DNA of 10,493 nt from assembly GCA_016218905.1 (NCBI GenBank), contig JACRCS010000423.1, positions 1 to 10,493 on the forward strand. The letters run 5' to 3'. This DNA comes from Deltaproteobacteria bacterium (GTDB lineage: Bacteria > Desulfobacterota_C > Deferrisomatia > Deferrisomatales > JACRMM01). Both the position numbers and the translations under genes were made by a program. This document shows, piece by piece, positions 1-5,814 of the stretch (positions are counted from its first letter, which is position 1; the number at the start of each line of letters is the position of its first letter). Below the pieces are notes generated by a model. The model did no database searches, was not told the origin of the DNA, and saw only the letters and a program-made list of their open reading frames with translations.

Positions 1-52
<52 letters not shown>

Positions 53-87
53 TCGCGACTCCCCTCTCGAGGAGTCTCTCGACCTAA

Positions 88-164
88 TGGAGCGGGAGAC
101 GGGGCTCGAACCCGCGACCCTCAGCTTGGAAGGCTGACGCTCTAGCCAACTGAGCTACTCCCGC
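88..164 (-). tRNA. tRNA-Gly (anticodon UCC)
   Basis: A complete cloverleaf can be read on the minus strand. The acceptor stem is GCGGGAG/CTCCCGC, the anticodon stem is TCAGC/GCTGA with loop CTTCCAA (anticodon TCC, codon GGA), and the T-loop is TTCGAGC. The 3' CCA is encoded. It sits between tRNA-Tyr and tRNA-Thr(GGU), as glyT does in E. coli. Confidence 0.97.
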
Positions 165-173
165 AGGAGGAGC

Positions 174-258
174 TGGTGGTGGGGGGAGGATTCGAACCTC
201 CGAAGGCTGCGCCGGCAGATTTACAGTCTGCTCCCTTTGGCCGCTCGGGAACCCCACC
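174..258 (-). tRNA. tRNA-Tyr (anticodon GUA)
   Basis: This is a class II tRNA of 85 nt with a long variable arm. The acceptor 5' strand is GGTGGGG, the anticodon stem is CAGAC-type with loop CTGTAAA containing GTA, and the T-loop is TTCGAAT. The 3' end is ACCA with encoded CCA. The 5' half closely resembles E. coli tRNA-Tyr. It is 9 bp from tRNA-Gly, so both belong to one processed transcript. Confidence 0.97.
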
Positions 259-281
259 ACGAAAAGCATCCGAATTCTTCA

Positions 282-357
282 TGGAGCTGGCGATGGGACT
301 CGAACCCGCAACCTGCTGAATACAAATCAGCTGCTCTACCGAATGAGCTACGCCAGC
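282..357 (-). tRNA. tRNA-Thr (anticodon UGU)
   Basis: The complete tRNA has acceptor stem GCTGGCG/CGCCAGC, anticodon stem GCTGA/TCAGC with loop TTTGTAT (anticodon TGT, codon ACA), T-loop TTCGAGT and encoded CCA. It is the first gene of the minus-strand tRNA operon, about 50 nt downstream of the predicted transcription start. It corresponds in position to thrU of E. coli. Confidence 0.97.
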
Positions 358-415
358 TCGAATCCCAGGCCCATGGCACGCCAATGCCCCCCTCCCCAAA
401 GGGAAGGAATTCGCG

Positions 416-445
416 ATAGTAGCTCACCCCTCAGGGGGGTGTCAA
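416..445 (-). promoter_or_regulatory. Sigma-70-type promoter of the tRNA operon
   Basis: On the minus strand a perfect -35 box TTGACA (440-445) is followed, after 18 bp, by a -10-like box TACTAT (416-421; 4 of 6 consensus positions). The predicted start is near 409, giving a leader of about 50 nt before tRNA-Thr(UGU). It lies directly after the terminator of the TonB-like gene, so the tRNA operon is probably an independent unit. The -35 is convincing; the exact -10 is inferred. Confidence 0.75.
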
Positions 446-450
446 GCAGA

Positions 451-476
451 GAAAAGCCCGAGAGGCCCGCCTCGGA
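451..476 (-). terminator. Rho-independent terminator after the TonB-like gene
   Basis: On the minus strand, directly after the TAG stop of the upstream gene, there is a short G+C-rich hairpin (CCGAGG paired with TCTCGG, one G-U pair, 6-nt loop). It is followed by CTTTTC, a short U-run. It separates the TonB-like gene from the tRNA promoter only a few bases further on. Confidence 0.65.
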
Positions 477-478
477 TG

Positions 479-1360
479 CTAACCTGGACTGCGGGCGGGA
501 TGGTGGGGATCGTACGCGTTGAGCTCGATCGGAAACGCCATGTTCTCCGGGGGAATGAGGCCCGGCGGCGCCGGCGGGTACGGCTGCGCCTTCTCGAGGG
601 CGAGCCGGATGCCCTGCACGAGAGCCTTGAAGTGCCAATCCAGGAATGCCGGCAGTTGATCGGACGGCGCCAGGCTCAGGACCCTCGGGACGGCGTGGAC
701 GTCCATGTGCCGGCGCCCCTCCTCGTTTTCGAGGAGGACGGGCTCGTGGAGGAGGCGCCCGGAAGCGTCCAGGCACATGTGGAAGGAGAGGTAGCCCTCG
801 AAGAGCCACCGAGTGGACCGGATGCTCCAGGGGAGTGTCACCTGCTTCACCGTCTCCCAGACCGCCCGCCGGTAGTTCAGCTCCGCTTCCGACATCCCCT
901 CGGGAGGTTTCACGCCGGCGGGCGACCCGGCCTGTGCGGCAGCGGCGTCGGCAGGGGCGCCCTCCTCCGCCCGAGCCTCTTGCGTCGGCTGCACGGGCTC
1001 GGGGGGCGGGGCCTCTGCGGGCGCGGCCGCGGAGACCTTCCGCGCGTCCGGATCGAGCGCCTCCGCGGGGAGGACGTTCGCGGGAAGCTTCTCGGGCGCG
1101 GCGGCCTGCGGCTTCGGAACCGGGGCGGCGGTCGCCGAAGGCGTGGTTCCAGGGCCCGCCGCGACCGTCTTCAGGTCCATGAAGAAGACAGCGTTCGCGG
1201 GCTTGTGCTCCCCCCCGGAGAACCAGAGGACGCCGGCGACGACGAGGACGTGGAGGAGGATGGACGCCAGGAGCGCCCGGCCGCTGAAAGGCGGCTGGGC
1301 GAGCGCGCCGTGGAAGGCGAAGGACTCTTCGAGGGAGTTCAGCTCGGCTTGCAACTGCAT
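479..1360 (-). CDS. TonB-like energy transducer (TonB family protein)
   Basis: This 293-residue protein has the TonB layout. A short cytoplasmic N-terminus is followed by one membrane anchor (about residues 28-47). Next comes a long Ala/Pro/Glu-rich linker (about 65-155) that would span the periplasm, then a compact C-terminal domain (about 160-293). The anchor holds Ser33-x3-His37, the Ser/His spacing that in E. coli TonB (Ser16/His20) couples to ExbB/ExbD. The C-terminal segment (FEGYLSF...LDASGRLL) resembles the beta-rich TonB C-terminal fold. I chose the ATG at 1360 because GGAAGAGAGG precedes it at proper spacing; an in-frame ATG at 1402 has no such site. No exbB, exbD or receptor gene is nearby, so the receptor served is unknown. 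It ends at a terminator and starts after one, so it is probably monocistronic. The family call is good; the role is inferred. Confidence 0.78.
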   Translation of the reverse strand: MQLQAELNSLEESFAFHGALAQPPFSGRALLASILLHVLVVAGVLWFSGGEHKPANAVFFMDLKTVAAGPGTTPSATAAPVPKPQAAAPEKLPANVLPAEALDPDARKVSAAAPAEAPPPEPVQPTQEARAEEGAPADAAAAQAGSPAGVKPPEGMSEAELNYRRAVWETVKQVTLPWSIRSTRWLFEGYLSFHMCLDASGRLLHEPVLLENEEGRRHMDVHAVPRVLSLAPSDQLPAFLDWHFKALVQGIRLALEKAQPYPPAPPGLIPPENMAFPIELNAYDPHHPARSPG

Positions 1361-1410
1361 CGGCCTCTCTTCCGTGGGATGGTCGATGCTAACCGGATTC
1401 AAAGATTAGA

Positions 1411-1453
1411 AGCAAAACAAATTGAAGGGCCCCGCCCGAGGCGGACGGAGCCC
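1411..1453 (-). terminator. Rho-independent terminator after the acyl-CoA dehydrogenase gene
   Basis: On the minus strand, 11 bp after the TAA stop, a 12-bp stem (two G-U pairs, 3-nt loop CCT) spans 1427-1453. A U-rich tail containing ATTTGTTTTG follows. It separates the dehydrogenase from the TonB-like gene on the same strand. Confidence 0.75.
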
Positions 1454-1464
1454 CCTTCTCTGCC

Positions 1465-2622
1465 TTACCGGTTGGCGACGTGACCGAGGGCGATGCCGGC
1501 GATGATCGTCTTCTGGATGTTGGAGGTCCCTTCGACCACCTGATAGGACTTGGCGTCCCGGAAGTACCGCTCGATCGCGTACTCGGTCGAGTAGCCCCAG
1601 GAGCCGTAGATCTTCATCACCTCGTTGGTCGCGTGGACGGCGGCCTCGGCGGCGAAGTACTTGGCGATGGAGGTCTCCAGCTGGTTGGGCAGACCCTTGT
1701 CCTTGAGGTACGCGGCCCGGTAGACGAGGAGCTGGGCGGCGTGATGCTCGGCCACGAGCTCGGCGATGGAGGCCTGGATCAGCTGGAACTTGCCGATGGG
1801 CTGGCCGAACTGGGTCCGTTCGTTGGCGTACTGGATGCCGAGGTCCAGCGCTCCGCCCGCGCAGCCCCGCGCGCCCGCCGCGCAGCCGAGGCGGGTGTTG
1901 TTGAGCTGCCACATGCAGATCCGGAAGCCGTCGCCGACCTCGCCGAGGACGGCGTCCTTCGCGATCTTGGCTTCGTCGAACATCACCTCGCCCGTCGGGG
2001 CGCAGTGGAGGCCGAGCTTCGTCTCGATCGCCTTCGTCGCGACCCCGGGCGTCTTCTTGAGATCGACCAGGAACGCGGTCATGCCCTTGTACTTGGCCGC
2101 GCGGTCGGTGTAGGCGTAGACGAGGCCGACGTCGCCCACGTGGGCGTTGCTGATCCAGGTCTTGGTGCCGTTGATCTCCCAGTGGTCGCCGCAGTCCTTG
2201 GCGGTGGTCTTCATGCTCGCGACGTCGGAGCCGCTGTTCGGCTCCGTGATGGCGAAGAAGCCGACGTTCTCGGCGCTCACGAGCTTCGGGATGAGGTCCT
2301 GCTTCTGCTTCTCATTCCCGAACTCCTGGATGGTCAGGGCCGGCCCGAGGTTCTGCATGTTGAAGGGAAGGCGCCACGAGGGGCTGACCTTGGCGATCTG
2401 CTCGGCGAGCAGCACGCTCTCCAGGAGGCCCATGCCGTTGCCGCCGTACTCCTCCTTGATTCCGCAGCCGAAGAAGCCGAGATCCGCCATCTTGCGGACG
2501 CGCTCGAGGGAGAACTCGTGGTGCTCCTCCTCCTTCTCGATCGTGGGCTTGATCTCGTTTTCGGCGAAGCGCTTCGCCTGTTCCTGGACCATCTTCTGTT
2601 CTGGGGTGAGCTCGAAATCCAT
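1465..2622 (-). CDS. Acyl-CoA dehydrogenase (FAD-dependent)
   Basis: This 385-residue protein is a full-length member of the soluble acyl-CoA dehydrogenase family. Such enzymes introduce the alpha-beta double bond into acyl-CoA thioesters and pass electrons from FAD to electron-transfer flavoprotein. Visible landmarks are an N-terminal helical domain (MDFELTPEQ), the flavin/substrate loop TEPNSGSD (126-133), TKTWISNA (153-160), the FAD-contacting ERTQFGQPIGKFQ (268-280), and the C-terminal EGT motif with the likely catalytic base Glu364. I placed the start at the ATG at 2622, behind AAGGAGAGG at good spacing. The frame stays open further upstream but has no family similarity there. Chain-length or branched-substrate preference cannot be read from sequence. 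No etfAB or other beta-oxidation gene adjoins it, although a thiolase lies 1.8 kb away on the other strand. It is divergent from thiE. Confidence 0.93.
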   Translation of the reverse strand: MDFELTPEQKMVQEQAKRFAENEIKPTIEKEEEHHEFSLERVRKMADLGFFGCGIKEEYGGNGMGLLESVLLAEQIAKVSPSWRLPFNMQNLGPALTIQEFGNEKQKQDLIPKLVSAENVGFFAITEPNSGSDVASMKTTAKDCGDHWEINGTKTWISNAHVGDVGLVYAYTDRAAKYKGMTAFLVDLKKTPGVATKAIETKLGLHCAPTGEVMFDEAKIAKDAVLGEVGDGFRICMWQLNNTRLGCAAGARGCAGGALDLGIQYANERTQFGQPIGKFQLIQASIAELVAEHHAAQLLVYRAAYLKDKGLPNQLETSIAKYFAAEAAVHATNEVMKIYGSWGYSTEYAIERYFRDAKSYQVVEGTSNIQKTIIAGIALGHVANR

Positions 2623-2741
2623 CAACCTCTCCTTTCTCAACACACGGGGCCGCCCTGATGATTCCTCACCGCAGGGCGTCAAAGCGTCACCTCCCCAGGG
2701 CGAGGGATTCGTGCACTGTAGCGTAACCAGAGCGGACAGGG

Positions 2742-2772
2742 AAGCGAAGCCTGGATTTTCGTTTCGCTTTTT
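2742..2772 (+). other. Hairpin with T-run in the divergent spacer (terminator-like, function unclear)
   Basis: AAGCGAA (2742-2748) is complementary to TTCGCTT (2763-2769) with a 14-nt loop, and the right arm runs into CTTTTT. This looks like a weak plus-strand terminator, but no plus-strand gene precedes it within 2623-2741. It could end a short RNA, bind a protein, or be chance. The rest of the 262-bp spacer between acyl-CoA dehydrogenase and thiE shows no gene and no TPP-riboswitch core. Confidence 0.3.
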
Positions 2773-2831
2773 GCAAGAAAGGGGCCCGCAGAGGAGGGCA
2801 CCTCGGGAGTGCGTTTCGGGAGGAGACGTGG

Positions 2832-2837
2832 TACCCT
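2832..2837 (+). promoter_or_regulatory. Possible -10 element for thiE
   Basis: TACCCT about 48 bp before the thiE start matches 3 of 6 -10 positions. It resembles the TATCCT and TATTCT boxes before treZ and the 93-residue gene, each followed by a CC-rich stretch. No convincing -35 is seen. Low confidence. Confidence 0.25.
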
Positions 2838-2884
2838 CCCGCCTTTGACTCGGTGCGGATGTTGCAAGCGGCGAGGCCATGGCC

Positions 2885-3550
2885 ATGGCGGAACAAGCGA
2901 TCGAGCGGCCAGGGAACCGGATTCGGGGGCTCTACGTCATCACCGACGAGGAGCTCGTACCCGGCCGGACCCATCGACTCATCGCCCAGGCGGCGGTCGC
3001 CGGGGGCGCCCGGATCGTCCAGCTCAGGGACAAGCGCCGCTCCACGGACGAGCTCACCGCGCTCGCCCGCGAGCTCCTCCAGATCACCCGCCCCGCCGGA
3101 GCCCTGCTGATCGTCAACGACCGGGTGGAGGTCGCGGCGGCCGCGGGGGCCGACGGGGTCCACCTGGGCGTAGGCGACGCTTCCCCCTCCGAGGCGCGAG
3201 CGCTCCTCGGGCCCGGCGCGGCCATCGGCTTCAGCCCGGAGACCGAGGAGCAGGCGCTCGCCGCCCGGGACGCGGGCACGGACTACCTGGGCGTCGGTGC
3301 GATCTACGGAACCGGCACGAAGCCCGATGCGGGCCCGCCGGTCGGGACCGCGAGGATCTCTCGGCTGCGCGTGCTCACGGGCCTCCCGATCGTCGCGATC
3401 GGCGGCATCACGGCCGAACGAGTCCCGGAGGTCATGGCCGCGGGGGCTTCCGCGGTCGCCGTGATCTCGGCGGTCGTGGCGGCGCCCGATCCCGAGGCCG
3501 AGGCGCGGCGCCTCTGCCGCCTCCTCGAACGGTGGAGCGCGGCGGGGTGA
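2885..3550 (+). CDS. thiE: Thiamine phosphate synthase ThiE
   Basis: ThiE joins hydroxymethylpyrimidine diphosphate to thiazole phosphate to make thiamine phosphate in the cytoplasm. The 221-residue protein has the TIM-barrel landmarks in order: LYVITD (16-21), VQLRDK (45-50), the diphosphate/Mg-binding IVNDR (76-80), GADGVHLG (88-95), IGFSPET in place of the more usual G-S-T-H type loop (114-120), DYLGVGAIYGTGTK (133-146, matching the T-x-TK signature), and IVAIGGI (169-175). Two ATGs are possible. The one at 2879 is only 2 nt from GCGAGG, while the one at 2885 is about 8 nt away, so I prefer 2885. Its stop overlaps the start of the next gene, indicating co-translation with the hydrolase. 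No thiC, thiD, thiG or thiamine riboswitch is in the window. The family call is firm. Confidence 0.93.
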   Translation: MAEQAIERPGNRIRGLYVITDEELVPGRTHRLIAQAAVAGGARIVQLRDKRRSTDELTALARELLQITRPAGALLIVNDRVEVAAAAGADGVHLGVGDASPSEARALLGPGAAIGFSPETEEQALAARDAGTDYLGVGAIYGTGTKPDAGPPVGTARISRLRVLTGLPIVAIGGITAERVPEVMAAGASAVAVISAVVAAPDPEAEARRLCRLLERWSAAG

Positions 3551-4260
3551 CCCTCGAGCAGGTTCGGGCGCGGGTCTCCGGCAAGGAGCTCCGCGGCGTG
3601 CTGCACTTGCCGTACCGGCCGCGGCCGCCCTGTGTCGTCGTCTCCCACGGCCTCTTCAGCGCGAAGGAGAGCCCGAAGATCGTCCGGGTGGCCGAGCGTC
3701 TGGCGCAGAGCGGGTTCGCGGCGCTGCGGTACGACCACCTCGGCTGCGGCGAGAGCGACGGCGACATCGGCGAGACGACCGTCAGCTCTCGGATCCGGGA
3801 GCTCGGCGCAATGGTCGACGTCGCCGCCCATCACCCGCTCCTCGGCCCGGGGCTCGGCCTCCTCGGAAGCAGTCTCGGCGGGTTCATCTCGATCTTCAAG
3901 GCCGCCGCCGACCCCAGGGTGGGTCCGGTCTGCCTCTGGGCCACGCCCGCCTTCCTCCGGGGAGTCGACCGAAGGGCCGAAGAAGGTTTCGAACGGCTCG
4001 AGGAGCGGTTCTTCTCGGACGCGGCACGCTACGACGCCCGGGAGGCGATCACCCAGTTGGCCGGCTGCCTGATCCTCCACGGCGAAGCCGACGAGCTGGT
4101 GCCGGTCGCCCATGCCCGAGCGCTCTGGCAGGCGGCCCCTGAGCCCAAGGCCCTGCAGCTCTTCCCGGGAGGCGACCACCGGTTCACGGACGAGGAGGAC
4201 CGGGAACGGGCGATCGAGCTCAGCGTCGGTTGGTTTGTGGCGCACTTTCGTGCGCCGTAA
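3547..4260 (+). CDS. Alpha/beta hydrolase (serine hydrolase, substrate unknown)
   Basis: This is a 237-residue alpha/beta-hydrolase-fold protein. The oxyanion-side SHG is at 33-35, and the region RYDHLGCGESDG (61-72) is typical of S33/dienelactone-type hydrolases. The nucleophile elbow is G107-S-S109-L-G111. The likely triad partners are Asp182 (in HGEADELVP) and His211 (in GGDHRF), so the enzyme appears catalytically intact. The start is the GTG at 3547, overlapping the thiE stop by 4 nt, with GGAG about 9 nt upstream. The same frame is open back to 2809, but that part is only the shadow of thiE. No signal peptide is seen, so it is probably cytoplasmic. The overlap suggests a linked role with thiamine metabolism, but nothing in the sequence names a substrate. 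Confidence 0.88.
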   Translation: MTLEQVRARVSGKELRGVLHLPYRPRPPCVVVSHGLFSAKESPKIVRVAERLAQSGFAALRYDHLGCGESDGDIGETTVSSRIRELGAMVDVAAHHPLLGPGLGLLGSSLGGFISIFKAAADPRVGPVCLWATPAFLRGVDRRAEEGFERLEERFFSDAARYDAREAITQLAGCLILHGEADELVPVAHARALWQAAPEPKALQLFPGGDHRFTDEEDRERAIELSVGWFVAHFRAP

Positions 4261-4261
4261 T

Positions 4262-4321
4262 CGGTTATCGGTTTATCAGGAGCAAGAACCGAAAACCGAA
4301 AACCGAGAACCGAGAACCCAA
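4262..4321 (+). repeat. Degenerate 7-bp tandem repeats in two opposing arms
   Basis: Two units of the type CGGTTWW (4262-4275) face, across an 11-nt loop, five consecutive 7-bp units of type AACCGAR (4287-4321: GAA, GAA, GAG, GAG, then CAA endings). The left arm is complementary to the right-arm units at 13 of 14 positions, so the RNA could fold into a hairpin in several registers. It begins one base after the hydrolase stop codon and precedes the thiolase gene. The layout resembles the spacer at 7910-8011. Confidence 0.8.
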
Positions 4322-4326
4322 AACTG

Positions 4327-4352
4327 CCCCTCGGCCTCGTTCGAGGCCGGGG
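4327..4352 (+). other. Strong G+C hairpin upstream of the thiolase ribosome-binding site
   Basis: CGGCCTCG (4332-4339) and CGAGGCCG (4342-4349) are perfectly complementary across a 2-nt spacer. They extend to CCCC/GGG flanks with one bulged T. There is no T-run, so it is not a typical terminator. It ends 12 nt before the AGAGGAG ribosome-binding site of the thiolase. It could block read-through, stabilise the mRNA 5' end, or be a remnant of a repeat. Confidence 0.55.
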
Positions 4353-4376
4353 CACGCATCACCAGAGGAGAGCGAG

Positions 4377-5660
4377 ATGCGCAAGGTTGTGATCGTTTCG
4401 GGAGCGAGAACCGCCGTCGGGAACTTCGGCGGGAGCCTCAAGGACGTCCCCGTGGTCAAGCTCGGCTCCACCGTGCTCAAGGCCGCCCTGAAGAAGGCCT
4501 CCGTTCGGCCCGCGACTTCCGACGGCGTGCGTCGGCTCGGTCCCGCCGCCCTTGCCGAACAGGGCACGATCGACCTCGAGAAGGCCGGCCACGACTACGA
4601 CGGTTCGCTCCAGCCCATCCACGTCGATGAGGTGATCATGGGCAACGTCGTCGGCGCGGGCCAGGGCCAGAACGTCGCCCGCCAGGCCTCCATCGGCGCG
4701 GGGCTCCCCCGGGAGACGACCGCCTTCACGATCAACAAGATCTGCGGCTCGGGCCTCAAGGCCGTGGCCCTCGGGGCGCAGTCCATCCTCGCGGGCGAAG
4801 CCGACGTCGTCCTCGCCGGCGGCATGGAGAACATGAGCCAGATCCCCTACGCGCTCCCGGCCGGGCGCTGGGGCGCCCGCATGAACAACGTCGAGCTCGT
4901 GGACCTGATGGTCCATGACGGTCTCTGGGAAAAGTTTTACGGCTATCACATGGGCCTCACCGCTGAAAATCTCCAGGCGATGTACCAGATCTCCCGCCAG
5001 GAGCAGGACGAGCTCTCCGCCACGAGCCACGCCCGCGCCCGGAAGGCGATCGCCGACGGGACCTTCAAGGAGGAGATCGCGCCCGTCGTGATCCCCCAGA
5101 AGAGGGGCGACCCCATCATCTTCGACACGGACGAGCGCCCCATGGACACGACCGTGGAGAAGATGGCGAAGCTCCCGCCGGCCTTCAAGAAGGACGGCAC
5201 CGTCACCGCCGGGAACGCCTCCGGGATCAACGACGCCGCGGCCGCGCTCCTCCTCATGTCCGAGGAGAAGGCCCAGGAGCTCGGCCTGAAGCCGCTGGCC
5301 CGGATTCTCGGCTACGCCGCCGGAGGCGTGGATCCCCAGTACATGGGCATCGGCCCAGTCCCGGCGGTGCGAAAGCTCCTCCAGAGGACCGGCGCGACGA
5401 CCGGCGACCTGAACCTCGTGGAGCTCAACGAGGCGTTCGCGGTGCAGGCGCTCGCCTGCGTGCGGGAGCTCAACCTCGACCTCGAGAAGACGAACGTCCA
5501 CGGCAGCGGCGTCTCCATCGGCCACCCGATCGGGTGCACCGGCGCCCGGATCCTCGTCACCCTGATCCACGAGCTCCGGCGCCGGCGCGGGAACACCGGC
5601 CTCGCCGGCCTCTGCATCGGCGGCGGGATGGGCATCGCCATGATGGTGGAGACGGTCTGA
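4377..5660 (+). CDS. Acetyl-CoA C-acetyltransferase (thiolase II type) with N-domain insertion
   Basis: This thiolase would condense two acetyl-CoA to acetoacetyl-CoA or cleave the latter. The acyl-accepting Cys123 lies in [10 protein letters not shown]. Asn351 lies in ELNEAFA, His383 in [13 protein letters not shown], and the second active Cys413 in [10 protein letters not shown], so all key residues are present. The protein has 427 residues against about 390-395 for typical AtoB/PhaA enzymes. The extra residues lie at about 46-81, between the KKASVRP helix and [12 protein letters not shown], just before the catalytic Cys region. The start ATG follows AGAGGAG by 6 nt. The gene stands alone between a repeat-bearing spacer and a strong terminator. 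No hydroxyacyl-CoA dehydrogenase or PHA synthase adjoins it, so a catabolic or biosynthetic role is open. Confidence 0.94.
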   Translation: MRKVVIVSGARTAVGNFGGSLKDVPVVKLGSTVLKAALKKASVRPATSDGVRRLGPAALAEQGTIDLEKAGHDYDGSLQPIHVDEVIMGNVVGAGQGQNVARQASIGAGLPRETTAFTINKICGSGLKAVALGAQSILAGEADVVLAGGMENMSQIPYALPAGRWGARMNNVELVDLMVHDGLWEKFYGYHMGLTAENLQAMYQISRQEQDELSATSHARARKAIADGTFKEEIAPVVIPQKRGDPIIFDTDERPMDTTVEKMAKLPPAFKKDGTVTAGNASGINDAAAALLLMSEEKAQELGLKPLARILGYAAGGVDPQYMGIGPVPAVRKLLQRTGATTGDLNLVELNEAFAVQALACVRELNLDLEKTNVHGSGVSIGHPIGCTGARILVTLIHELRRRRGNTGLAGLCIGGGMGIAMMVETV

Positions 5661-5674
5661 TCCTCTGATCCCTG

Positions 5675-5707
5675 GGCCCCGCGGACCCGCCGCGGGGCCT
5701 CCTTCCT
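5675..5707 (+). terminator. Terminator-like hairpin after the thiolase gene
   Basis: A perfect 10-bp stem, GGCCCCGCGG (5675-5684) with CCGCGGGGCC (5690-5699) around a 5-nt loop, is followed by TCCTTCCT. The tail is pyrimidine-rich rather than a pure T-run, but the stem is very strong and sits 14 bp after the stop codon. It isolates the thiolase from treZ. Confidence 0.75.
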
Positions 5708-5775
5708 ACCCCGTCCGCTTCCTCTTCAACGAGCGCCGACCGAACGCCCGCTCCCGTGGCGCCGATCCCGGGACC

Positions 5776-5784
5776 TGCTATCCT
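5776..5784 (+). promoter_or_regulatory. Extended -10 promoter candidate for treZ
   Basis: TGCTATCCT is an extended -10 (TG-N-TATCCT) 30 bp before the treZ ATG, with only a weak -35 candidate (TGGCGC) about 16 bp upstream. It would give a leader of about 25 nt carrying the GGGAGGA ribosome-binding site. Confidence 0.5.
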
Positions 5785-5814
5785 GCCCGCGAACCTCTTC
5801 GGCCGGGAGGAACG

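Noticed and set aside
84..427. Small open frames across the tRNA cluster
   Set aside because: They run through four clear tRNA genes; the products are translations of tRNA sequence, a common false gene call.
2623..2884. TPP (THI-box) riboswitch before thiE
   Set aside because: I looked for the CTGAGA-type and CCTGATCTGGATAATGCC-type core on the plus strand and found nothing convincing.
2809..3546. N-terminal extension that would make the hydrolase a 483-residue protein
   Set aside because: The extension is Arg/Gly/Pro-rich, out of frame with thiE over the same bases and without domain features; the GTG at 3547 has a ribosome-binding site and the hydrolase fold starts there.
5675..5707. Considered as a REP element
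   Set aside because: The single perfect hairpin 14 bp after a stop codon with a pyrimidine tail is better explained as a terminator.
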